Source of the DNA: Brachypodium distachyon
Taxonomy: Eukaryota; Streptophyta; Magnoliopsida; Poales; Poaceae
Assembly: GCF_000005505.3 (NCBI RefSeq)
Contig: NC_016133.3
Location: 15,376,001-15,440,000, forward strand
DNA: 64,000 bases
Direction: 5' to 3'
Within the stretch, counting starts at the first letter, position 1. The number at the start of each line of letters is the position of its first letter. The translations under genes were made by a program, and so were the position numbers. A model generated the notes under the pieces. The model searched no databases and was not told the DNA's origin. It saw only the letters and a program-made list of their open reading frames with translations. Shown here one piece after another: positions 1-9,234 of this stretch.

Positions 1-1
1 A

Positions 2-988
2 GGTGATGGGAAGGAACGGCTCTTAGTTGGAGTATATGTTGATGATCTGTTGATCACGGGTGCAGATGAGAGGGAGATTGCAAGATTTAAGAAGCAGATG
101 CTAGATCTTTTCAAGATGAGTGACCTTGGTTTGTTGAGCTACTACCTCGGGATAGAAGTATGTCAGCGAGGAGACTCAATAACTTTGTGTCAAGAAGCTT
201 ATGCGAGAAAAATCCTTGAGAAGTGCGGCATGGAAGACTGCAATGCTACCTTGGCACCGATGGAAGCAAGGCATAAATTGAGCAAACACAGCGAAGCAGA
301 TCCTGTTGATAGTACCGAATATAGAAGTATTGTGGGAAGTCTGAGATACTTGGTGAATACAAGGCCAGATTTGGCATACTCGGTTGGGATCGTTAGTCGA
401 TTCATGGAGAACCCCACAATAGAACACTTTGCAGCGGTGAAGATGATTTTGCGGTACATCAAAGGAACCCTGAATTATGGGTGTGTTTACTCAAAGAAGA
501 AAGAGGAGAAGACACAACTAGTCAGGTACAGTGACAGTGATATGGCCGGCGACGTTGATGACCGTAAAAGTACTTCGGGCATGGCGTTTTTCCTAGGTGG
601 AAATATTGTGAGCTGGATGTCACAGAAGCAGAAGGTTGTGGCTCTATCCTCGTGTGAAGCTGAATACATTGCAGCAGCTACCGCAGCATGCCAGGGAGTG
701 TGGCTAGAGCGATTGCTTGCTGATCTACTAAACCGAGAACCAGAAAAGTTTGAGTTAAAGATTGACGACAAGTCCACTATATCTCTGTGTAAGAATCCGG
801 TATTTCATGATAGAAGTAAACATATCGACACCCGATTTCATTACATACGAGGATGCGTGGAAGAAGGCAAGCTTGATGTTGATTATATAAACACAGGTGA
901 ACAGTTGGCCGACATATTGACGAAGTCTCTTGGAAGGGTGAAGTTTCAGGAGATGAGGAAGAAGATTGGTGTTCATGCTGTCAAGTAA
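2..988 (+). CDS. Ty1/copia pol, 3' part (end of RT plus RNase H), partial at window edge
   Basis: C-terminal third of a copia polyprotein; the reading frame is open from the window edge to the stop at 986-988. The reverse transcriptase catalytic box YVDD lies at 35-46. The connection region follows with motifs such as SYYLGIEV and RYIKGTLNYG. RNase H has the SDSDMAGD, STSG and SSCEAEYIA motifs and the terminal KHIDTRFHYIR and DILTK blocks typical of copia. In copia elements these domains turn the RNA intermediate into cDNA. No stop or frameshift is visible, so this part could be young. Gag, protease and integrase lie outside the window. It runs in the same direction as the F-box exon that follows. 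Certain as to family; the lineage within copia was not determined. Confidence 0.95.
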   Translation, partial: GDGKERLLVGVYVDDLLITGADEREIARFKKQMLDLFKMSDLGLLSYYLGIEVCQRGDSITLCQEAYARKILEKCGMEDCNATLAPMEARHKLSKHSEADPVDSTEYRSIVGSLRYLVNTRPDLAYSVGIVSRFMENPTIEHFAAVKMILRYIKGTLNYGCVYSKKKEEKTQLVRYSDSDMAGDVDDRKSTSGMAFFLGGNIVSWMSQKQKVVALSSCEAEYIAAATAACQGVWLERLLADLLNREPEKFELKIDDKSTISLCKNPVFHDRSKHIDTRFHYIRGCVEEGKLDVDYINTGEQLADILTKSLGRVKFQEMRKKIGVHAVK

Positions 989-1003
989 TTTTTCGTTTTG
1001 ATC

Positions 1004-1362
1004 TTAGGGGAAGAATGTAAGCTTAAGACCAAATCGAATCCGTTTCTGGTTAGAAGTCAAGTCCGTTTAGGTGTAGGTCTCGTATTCAGTGTTCTAGTCT
1101 AATTGCATCTTGCCGTGTATATATGCATGTATACGGTACCCTGTAAGTTAATCCCAGAAAATAAGAAAAAGAGAGAGCAGGCTCGACAAGGGCCTGTAGC
1201 CATACCAAAATCAATATTTTCCTGTGTGTGCGTCACGCGAGTACTACTGGTGCTAGCTGCTAATCGATTTGCTTGCTGGGCAGTTTTGTACGTGTGCGTC
1301 TCGCTAGAGTTCATCGGCTCGTCGGAAAGTATTCGACGTGTGCGTTGCTTGTTGTTACTGCA
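1004..1362 (+). mobile_element. Polypurine tract and 3' LTR of the copia element
   Basis: A purine run (AGGGGAAGAA, within 1004-1015) stands directly before a TG at 1016, as expected for the PPT/LTR junction. The proposed LTR is 1016-1362 (347 bp), starting TGTAAGC and ending TTACTGCA, so it has the TG...CA ends. The 5' LTR and left target duplication are outside the window, so the right end at 1362 rests on the CA end and on host intron-like sequence following it. The 57 bp after it resemble the intron end before the related exon at 39265, which suggests insertion into an F-box gene intron. Confidence 0.75.
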
Positions 1363-1419
1363 TGACAGAGATTTTGGGCTGATTTCCAACAGCCATGTGG
1401 TGTGGTGGTGCCTTTTCAG

Positions 1420-1801
1420 GTCGCCCGCTCTCAAGACTCTTCGCCTGACAGAGTGCGAATACCTCACCGACAAAGTGTTCATCCAGGTGATGAAGATGAC
1501 TCCTGTGGCACAGCTGCGTTGTCTCGAGATCGATGATATTGGGATCACGGGCAAAGGACTGTCGGCCATCCTCGACGGCTGTCGTCGCCTTGAGGTCCTC
1601 AAGATGCACAACTGCCACGAGATCCAATTGGACGATGAACTGCGAGCCAAATGTGACAGGATCAAGACCCTGTCTATAACGGATGATCTCTCCGATGGTT
1701 GGTCGGATAGTTATCTTGCGCCTTGTTATGATGATTATGGTGGTGATGACAGCCCTTCCTGGTGTTATGGTTACTATTCAGATTATTCAGATGGTTGGTA
1801 G
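1420..1801 (+). CDS. F-box/LRR protein, last exon (gene A), partial
   Basis: Exon opened by a TTTTCAG acceptor at 1413-1419 in the same phase as the last exon of the intact paralogue at 51324-52011. The product begins SPALKTLRLTECEYLTD and has leucine-rich repeats like those of the SKIP19/FBL23 group of plant F-box proteins, then the family block HNCHEIQLDDELRAKC and a tyrosine/aspartate-rich tail ending at TAG 1799-1801. In such proteins the N-terminal F-box binds SKP1 in an SCF ubiquitin ligase and the LRRs choose the substrate. The F-box exon is not in the window upstream; a copia element sits in the presumed intron. The exon itself is open. It may be alive if the intron still splices, or an orphan. 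Confidence 0.75.
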
Positions 1802-2313
1802 CTAGACTTGGAGGCAAAGGAAACATTGAATCCTTGGATTACAGCCGGTACCATTTATGATTTATATGCAATGTCGTGTAATGTCTGGTCCAAACTTTGT
1901 GATAATGAATTTGCTAGGGGGGTTCCTTTGCATTCACAAACAGAATACCACTTGCATTTTTAACGTGACCTTTGGATTGTGGATTTTCTACTTGCATGAG
2001 TACATGCTTTACTTATCTGAACGTCTATGCATGCTTTGAGACCTTTGCGTATTTTATACTTTATTTTGTCGTTTCTAATTGGGTTAATTTATTTTATTTT
2101 TGAAAAACATGCAAAAAAGACGTTGGTCCTCGTCTATCTTCAATCGCTTCTTTCCTTTGAAATTTCACACCTTGAGCTCTCGCGGTATATGATCAGAAGG
2201 ATCTGTACGCATTCTAGGGTACCCAGCCGCTAACGGTGTATCCAAAGGGTGGAGGTCCACTCTAAGTTTTCTCTGGACATTATACTATACGACATTGAAA
2301 AAAAAAGATAGTA

Positions 2314-2385
2314 GTCCCTCCCGGTCGGATACTTGTTGCAGATTTTGCACAACTTTTCATCACAAGTAATTCGGATCGGAGAGAT
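2314..2385. mobile_element. Degenerate Stowaway-type MITE
   Basis: The left end GTCCCTCCCGGTCGGAT follows a TA, and the right end TTCGGATCGGAGAGAT is its near inverted copy, followed by TA. The CTCCCTCCG-type TIR with a TA target is the Tc1/mariner Stowaway pattern of grasses. Only 72 bp long and diverged, so the exact ends are uncertain. Confidence 0.45.
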
Positions 2386-2743
2386 TAACAAAACATAAAT
2401 AAATAAATTATATATAAAAAAATTATATACTCCTAAATAGTATCACGGCTGGATGAACCTTGGCCCATTGGGCCAGATATGCCCCTACACTTTTAGACCT
2501 AAATAGGGTTAGCATACGAACTAAGAGAGCCAGACATTGCAACAGGATGTAGAGTAGTAGAAAGACATGAGTGCATAGAAGATAATTAAGGTGAAGGATC
2601 GGAGATGATATGAGAACATGTTCACAAGGGAGTAAAATTTGAAAGTATCCGAAAGAGGTACTGTATAGATCTAGGTCCAAAAACAGCGTTAAGTGAGTCA
2701 CCTGCGGTTCTAAAACCGACCGAGCAATTCTGATATACACCCT

Positions 2744-2878
2744 TGGCACTTTGACTTCCACATCAAGGATGGGAAGCCCTATTTGTACGACTGGGACTGC
2801 AACTGGAGACACCAAGCACATGACTTTTCTTTCGAAGGGAACTGGCATCTCCAAGCTAGGACAGTTGTCAAATCTTAG
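2744..2878 (+). pseudogene. Coding-like remnant of an unrecognised gene
   Basis: An open stretch of 44 codons ending in TAG with protein-like composition, rich in Trp, His and Asp (it contains GKPYLYDWDCNWRHQAHDF). There is no start codon or splice context that would make it a gene. I do not recognise the family; it may be a captured or decayed exon. Confidence 0.3.
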
Positions 2879-2912
2879 CCATTTGTCTGCTTTTGTCCGT
2901 TTTTGTTTGCGG

Positions 2913-3002
2913 ACAAAAAAATGCAATCCATGGGGGCTTGTCATGTTGAGGTTATCCACAAAAAAATGCAATCCATGGGGGCTTGTCATGTTGAGGTTAT
3001 CC
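2913..3002. repeat. Perfect 45-bp tandem duplication
   Basis: Bases 2913-2957 and 2958-3002 are identical 45-mers, each beginning ACAAAAAAATGC. Perfect identity points to a recent duplication or to slippage. No function is visible. Confidence 0.95.
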
Positions 3003-3950
3003 ATCTGTTCATCCGCGGACACATGCCACATCATCATTTTGGTTAAAAAAAAGTTCCTGTCACGTAGCTTTGCCCACGCCAGCGCCCACCCTGGGTTTTG
3101 ATGCGTACTTTGTTAGCTTGATTGATTGCTAGCCCTTTCTTGCTTGGTTTCCTGTTTTGATTTGTAAGCGACCAAACCAAAGAAATTCAGTAAATTTGGT
3201 TTCGGTCACCAGTTTGGGCTGAGATGATGTGTTCGGTTTTTAAATAGTAAAACCCAGATTTCTGAAGAAAAAAAATGTTGAGCGAACAGAACAAACTATG
3301 ATACCCAAATGCCCGACTCTAGTATTGTGTACGACAAAAGGAAATGATTTGAATTCCGGTCGAAAAAAGGAAATGATTTTAAGTGTCTAAGTTGTAGAAT
3401 AGTGAGTGAAATTCCTTAAAAAAGAATATTGAATGAAATTAAAACGTTGAATTGTTTGTTGATACATAATTGTACATCAAATATTTGGACTATGTTATCC
3501 CAATTTTTTTGCACTCTACTATTTTACTTTGATGATACATAATTGTTTGCTAATAGAATGGATTGAGAAATTAGGTGCCGACAATTTGAAATATGAACAT
3601 TTAGCATGTGTTCATTGGGTGAGGTGGCAAACGAGCACTAGCCAAAATGTTCGGACAGTGGTCAAATAGACAGATGACATATCCATTTGCCTACTGACCC
3701 TTAGAGTTGACCTAAGCTGGTTAAGAAACCGTTGTACCTGGAATAGTTTGGGCTAATCGTTTGTCGGGCTTGGGGCTATGTGATGGGAGAGAAGACAAAT
3801 ATCAAGGGGTGAAACGATTCGAAATCTGAGAAAGGCCGCTGCTGAACGTGCCAGGTGTGCCACATGCGTTTTTAATTAAGGTGTCCATCACAAAAATTAG
3901 TGTTTACAGAGTAAGGACGAACAAACAGGTCCTCTACATATACAAGTGTT

Positions 3951-4210
3951 AAAACTCGGTTCCATCTGAAAACATGAAAACCTGCAAGTCATTGTTTTCC
4001 TTGTTTTGCTGGGATGAATGGAGCTATTTTTTTATTTTATTTTTGCAACGCGATGAATGGAGCTATTTGAAGAAACAAAATGAAGGTGGAGCTGTTTCCA
4101 CGGTTTATATCAAAACTCGGTTTCAATTTTTTTTTTTGAGGGGGAACTCGGTTTCATAAGAAAACATGAAACCTGCAAGTCATTTTTTTACTTGTTTTGC
4201 TGGGATGAAT
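3951..4210. repeat. 70-bp direct repeat about 190 bp apart
   Basis: The stretch at about 3951-4021 (AACTCGG...GGGATGAATGG) returns at about 4141-4210 with a few changes. The second copy ends just before the upstream region of the F-box pseudogene at 4569. Confidence 0.8.
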
Positions 4211-4568
4211 GGTTCTGGCCCACGCGAATTATTATGGCCCAGAACTCGATCGGGCCACACTCCGCGCGGTTCCAAATCCAGGCCTGCATTCTCCGTTTGA
4301 CCGACGGTTCATGATCTCCTTGTCAAGCTCTCGTCCGTCAGATCATACGATCCCACGGCTAGAAATCCACTCTCCCGTTCTGCTCGTGGTTATCGCCGCG
4401 ATTAAAAGCGCGCGCCTGGGAAAACGAAAGGCCGCTCCATCTCGCTTCCATAAATTGCCCTTTGCGCCCCTCGGTTCACCTACCAGCACAAGCATCTTGC
4501 GCCGAACGCAGCTCTTGCGCTCTCGATCTCCACCAGATTTTTTCTTTTCTCTCCTTCTGATCCATCGA

Positions 4569-4911
4569 ATGGAAGGCGGCGTCGCCGTAGTGCCTGCGGC
4601 GGATGCCCGGGACTGGTCCGAGCTGCCTCTGGACGTGCTCTGTTTCCTGTTCGGTGACAAGCTGGGTGCCGTGTAAGTGCTCATGGGCGCCGGCCTCGTC
4701 TGCCGCTCCTGGCTCCAGGCGGCCAAGGCTCCCCACGTCTGGCGCTCCGTCGAGATGGATGACTTCAGCATCATCGGGCGCCTGTTCCTCACGCACGATG
4801 ACCTGCTTGCATTGGCGAAGACGGCCGTGGACCGCTCCGGCGGCCGGCTCGAGGTGTTCGCCGGCAAGCAGTTTGTTACCACTGAGCTCCTCCTGCATAT
4901 CGCGGAGAGGT
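4569..4911 (+). pseudogene. F-box/LRR protein, first exon (gene B) with premature stop
   Basis: ATG at 4569 opens an F-box exon (DWSELPLDVLCFLFGDKLGAV). It is cut by TAA at 4674-4676, where the paralogues at 42213-42626 and 53477-53835 have a glutamate or aspartate codon before ILMG. The same frame then continues through the rest of the F-box (VLMGAGLVCRSW, VWRSVEMDD) to HIAER and a good donor, GAGAG|GTAACA, at 4911/4912. A TATA-like CATAAATT lies at about 4449 and the upstream region is open and GC-rich. No LRR exon follows before the large transposon at 8.7 kb; the + strand exon at 39265 is a candidate other half. Translation would give only 35 residues, so it is probably dead. Confidence 0.85.
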
Positions 4912-6050
4912 AACACTCACACACACTCGCTCTTCATAAAATATTTTCAGTGCTAGTACTGCTTCAGTATTGCTTTGACAAGGTGTCATGGTTTGCAGAG
5001 GAAGAGAACTTATTAATTTATAGAGCTCTTTTATAAATATGGAACGTTCACTTAGTCTAATCTAACGGTTGGTCTTATCTGGTACTCCACCGTAAGTCTT
5101 GAGGAGTACCCTCCCAAGAGACGAGTGAGTACCTTGATGTAAAGGGTAAAATAGTAATTCTAGAAATATATTGCTCTGGTACGCACATGAATAAAATTCA
5201 GTTCCCAGTTTCATAGTAATTAAACCCTCATCCGTTTAGTCAGAAACGGCGGCCGGCCGGCCGCACTGTGAACCGGCGGTGACCAAGCGAGAGGCTAGGC
5301 CAAAGCGATGGCGAGTGGCTGGCCGGCGGGCTTGGCCCAAGCCCTAATTGCATGCAGCCATGGCGATGGCGATCAGAACGTGGCCGTGGCTCATTAAAAT
5401 AGTGTTTATAATCTTAATTTACAAGTCTCTAATGCATGCAGTACCATCTGAGTGACTACCGCTGATCCAATTGAAGTGTGATGCTTCAGCCTTAATTTGC
5501 ATGGATGTGAACGAAGAATTGAAAACACTAGTACAGGGCCTCTCCAGGCTTTGGCGGCTTGTGAGATCTGAGAAGAGAACTCGAGCTGCCGGTGGTGGCC
5601 CATGGGCAAGAATTAGGATGCCGGTTGATGGTGGCGGCGGACAATAGATTCGATCGAGGAAGACGTTCTGAGACCAATTCTATTAGGAAAAACTCAAACT
5701 TGCCCTTACAAATGGATGGTTGGATTTGTTTGGTACTCCACGTTTTTGTATGGAGTACTAGGGTACCGTAAAAATTCTCTATTTGTATGGAGTACCAGCA
5801 CCCAGGCCCACATCGACAAGGCTTGAGGATCACCCCAGTCATCTTCTCCTTTTTGCATCCATAAGAGATAATTTTGGTTTCAAATCCCTTCATTCTTGTA
5901 ACCAATGGACAAAAATATTCAACATTTGCTAGCAGTTGCTCTGGATTTTTTTTTGCTAGCGTTGCTTTCTAAAGAAAACAAAGTAACCATGACCTTTTGC
6001 CCAGTCAATTGAATATTCTTATTACCCAATGGACAATAACCTTCACATGC
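4912..6050. other. Presumed intron or flank of the F-box pseudogene; no gene seen
   Basis: AT-rich sequence with repeated short motifs around GGTACTCC and TGGAGTACC (5080, 5740, 5800), probably remnants of small transposons. No coding evidence. Confidence 0.5.
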
Positions 6051-6930
6051 TTGCACAAAGCAAGAGAAACGATTTTTCACTACAGGTTCATGTTATTACC
6101 CACCGGATGTTTAGCTGCATGCACTTCTATTATTTCGAGGGTAGAAGAATCACTTGTCTCGTGATTTGAAGTACATGCTCATGATTCGAAGTACATGTAC
6201 TGCCCATTCAGAATATTCGGTCCAACGACTCGGTACTCCGGTCGCAAGAATGCTTCTTCACTACCCCATTGGACATTTGAGTTAATGTACTTGTATCATC
6301 CAACGGCCAAAAGAATAACTTCGGAATAGTCGGTCGGTACTCCACATTCATCTAATTGGTACTTTAATCACCAAGGAGTCAGTACAGCAAGTTCATCCAA
6401 TCAGTACCTCAACTGATATGTATGCAGTATCAGGATCGAAAAGACTCGGAATGAACCGAATTTATTTTATCTATTATCACCCATTGGATATTTAGTTCCA
6501 TGTACTTCTATCAGGCTCTTATTATTCAACGAAAAATCACCTTCACATGCTTTTGCACGTTATTCCCCATTGTATATTTAGATGCATGCACTTCTATTGT
6601 CCACAGGGTAGAGGATCACTTGTCTCATTATTTGAAATATTTGTGTTACCCAATAAGATTATTTAGGTGGATGTATCACGGTCCAACAACTCGGTACCAC
6701 CGGTGCATCTAATATGTACTTCAGCAAACCTGTGTTCGGTACCTGAATTCATCTTATCGGTGCCTCAATAAAAATGTGCTCGGTGCCTAGGATGAAAAGA
6801 GCCAGTACAAATAAAATCGTTAAGAATATTTTGCGGTAATCATTTGGATGATTTCTTGTGTTTGATACAATTATAACCTCGAAAAAAATCTTCGGTACCC
6901 CAACTTCATCGAATCGCCGCCTCCATAAAA
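6051..6930. repeat. Diverged direct duplication, unit about 490 bp
   Basis: Blocks starting ACCTTCACATGCTT at 6051 and ACCTTCACATGCTTTTGCAC at about 6540 run in parallel: TTATTACCCACCGGATGTTTA matches TTATTCCCCATTGTATATTTA, then ATGCACTTCTATT, GGGTAGA-GATCACTTGTCTC and GGTCCAAC-ACTCGGTAC. They are clearly diverged copies. No gene is seen inside. Confidence 0.75.
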
Positions 6931-6955
6931 ATATGCTCGGAGATCCCAACTAATA

Positions 6956-7540
6956 AGGAGAGAGAACTCCTTGAGTAGCATTCTTCATCTTCTGTTGTGC
7001 CTGCCTCCCAGCGGCCTGCAGCAGCAGCAAGTGCTTGTCGTCGGCATGGCCGCCGCCGGCCCACTGTTCTGCGCACGTGCTGGACCATGCCGAGCCACCG
7101 TCCATCTCTGGCACCCGCCGTATCTCCTTGTCGCTCTCTGCTCCTGCAACTATACATGCATGCATTAGCGTCTCAAGCTGCCAAATTTAGGGAAATCGTA
7201 CAAGAACATGCAGGGACCAAGATCTAGGGATCGAATTAACATAAAAGATTGGAAAATATTTAATACAAGTGAAAGGCGATTTGATGGCATCCTGTTCCTG
7301 TAGAGAAATCGGAAGCAAGGCGCTCACTAACTGAGCGATGCTACCTGGCTGTCTCCTAGCCGCGCACTGGGAGGCAGCCATACTTTCGCCAGCAGCTTGG
7401 GGAATGGGGGGATCTCGTAGGCAGTGGCGGAGGCGAAGCAGAATGCATCGGCAGGGCGTCCAAGTAGACAGCCTGGGACCGCAAAACAAGGCACCAAAAA
7501 TCAAAAATCCCATCACCATGAGGATGGAAACCACAAAGTG
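6956..7540 (-). other. Possible exons of an unrecognised - strand gene
   Basis: Reading the - strand, an acceptor (TATAGTTGCAG) at about 7150 opens a 65-codon frame to a stop near 6956. It is rich in Glu, Asp, Lys and Gln, with a helical-looking run DDKHLLLLQAAGRQAQQK. Upstream, at about 7534-7440, the same strand has a hydrophobic segment, MVMGFLIFGALFC, that could be a membrane helix. The two may be exons of one small membrane protein or unrelated fragments. I recognise no family and no complete gene could be assembled. Confidence 0.25.
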
Positions 7541-8169
7541 CTAAGAAATCGAACCTGTAACCGGGAGCCGTTTCGGGGTCGGTCCTCCCAGAACCTACGT
7601 GTTCGTGGATCTCAAGGCACCGGCGGAGAAAGTCCGGACCCAGTGACCAACGGTCCGGTCCAACGCCACCTTCGCTGCAGATCGTCCCCCGCGGCAGGTT
7701 GTCCCCACGAGCTACTGCAGAGGAGGCGTCCTACGGTGGTGGGTAGCTTCGCCCGGTGGAGGTTGGGCAGGGCACCGTTGGCGCGGCTCGTCTGTGTGTG
7801 GGAGAGGTGGGTGGGGGTGTGGGAGGTGTGGCCGCCGGCCAGGACAAATAATGGAGGGCACGGGCATCCGGCTATGACCAACTGTAACATGCTATGCAGC
7901 TATGGCACAGGCGACGTAGGCCTGGGGACGGAGCAGAGACGCAGGCACGGGGTCAGCTTTCTCGAAGGATTAAATGGACTAGAAATTCGGATGGAAAATT
8001 AGGGGCGGGGAAAATGCAGCCGCGTACGAATCGCGAAGCAGCCACGAGCGGCGGAGGAGTCGGGCACTAGGGAGGTTGGACATACGCACCCGAGGTCCCT
8101 ATTCTATCGCGAAGGTGTCAAATAGGTCCCTAATCTTTGAAAATGCACGTTTAGGTTCTCAATTTTTGG

Positions 8170-8681
8170 TAAGTGGTTCATCCCAGGTCCCTCGCTTGTA
8201 TGCACAGTTCTGGCCGCATGACGTGGCTGCCACATAGGCTTTGGACCCACACGTCACGCCATATAATTTGCATCATTTCGACAAGCGGTTCAAAATATAT
8301 CGTAGAACTACCTATTGCCTCCGCCGCCGCTAGCTCGCCCGCGCTAGAGAAGAAGGTCCGCTCGCCCGTGGCGGGAGGTAGCTCGCCGGTTCCGTCGCGG
8401 GCTCTCTCGCGTCGGCCTCTGCCGTCGCTCGCTCGCCCGTGCCGGGGGAAGAAGGTGGTAGCCAAGGGGCGCATCGGGAGGAGGTGACGCGGGCTCCCTT
8501 GCGTCGGCCTTCGCCGCCGCTCGCTCGCCCACGCCGGGGGAAGAAGGTGTTAGCCGGGGGACGCGTCGGGAGGAGGGTGCCGCGGGCGGCCGCCGTGGGC
8601 TCCCTCGCGTCGGCCTCCGCTGCCGCTCGATCGCCCGCGTCTGTGGTAAGAGGTGGTAGGAGGTAGGAATACACCTACAAG
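8170..8681. repeat. GC-rich subterminal repeat module, copy 1
   Basis: About 8240-8310 holds a block with TTTGCATCATTTCGACAAGCGG and AAAATATATCGTAGAA. It is followed by three or four imperfect units of about 100 bp (8397, 8490, 8597) with GGGCTC-CTCGCGTCGGCCTC and GCTCGCTCGCCC. The same module occurs in direct orientation at 38090-38200 and inverted at 41310-41530. Long ORFs here come from base composition. It lies just outside the proposed left end of the FAR1-type MULE at 8682. Confidence 0.8.
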
Positions 8682-9234
8682 CTAAACAGGAACCGGTTCC
8701 TGTTTAACTAAACAGGGAACGAAGCAAACCCACATGCCTGCACGAGTGAACAAGCGGAAGTGAACCTCCGCTATGTCAGTGCGCGCGCAGTTCGGGTGGG
8801 ATATGGCGGCTGTTTTTCTTTTCCTTTTTTCTAACCCCCGAGCGCCGCGACAACTCTCAAACTGTTCTATCCCTCTCCCCCGCTCGCGACAATCGCCGAA
8901 GTCTCGCCCCGATTTCCGGCAGTTCATCGGTGAACCGCTCGGGAGTGGCGGCGATAAGAGAGGCCCGGCGGTTGCGTACCCATTCCCCCTAAAAACCGCA
9001 ACCGCGACAACCCCTCACGCTAGTTGGTGCGCTCAGCGACTTGTGTCGTGTCCATTGCCGTTGCCAGCGTGGAGCGCCGCCGTCTGTTCGTGATTTTAGG
9101 GTTCCAAAGCTTCGCTACTGGTATGAATCACGTTTTCCTCGGTTTTTTGGGTTCACGCGCAAGTGTTCTGTCCTCTCGATTTTTAACATCTGCATGCTAT
9201 TCAATTGCTAGGTTTTCCCCCAATTCGCCTCCAA

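Larger units (their letters stand above)
1802..4208. other. Intergenic DNA with small repeats and one gene remnant
   Basis: No convincing gene. The first part is the 3' flank of the F-box exon; its sequence up to about 1960 is recognisably related to the flank of the pseudo-exon at 39265-39706. It holds a degenerate Stowaway-like MITE, a coding-like fragment at 2744-2878, a perfect 45-bp duplication at 2913-3002 and a 70-bp repeat near 3951 and 4141. The rest is AT-rich and unremarkable. Confidence 0.7.

Noticed and set aside
1103..1665. Long + and - strand open frames across the copia LTR
   Set aside because: They run from LTR sequence into the F-box exon and are chance frames.
8173..8674. 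Overlapping open frames on both strands rich in Arg, Ala and Gly
   Set aside because: Caused by the GC-rich tandem module; no conserved motif.
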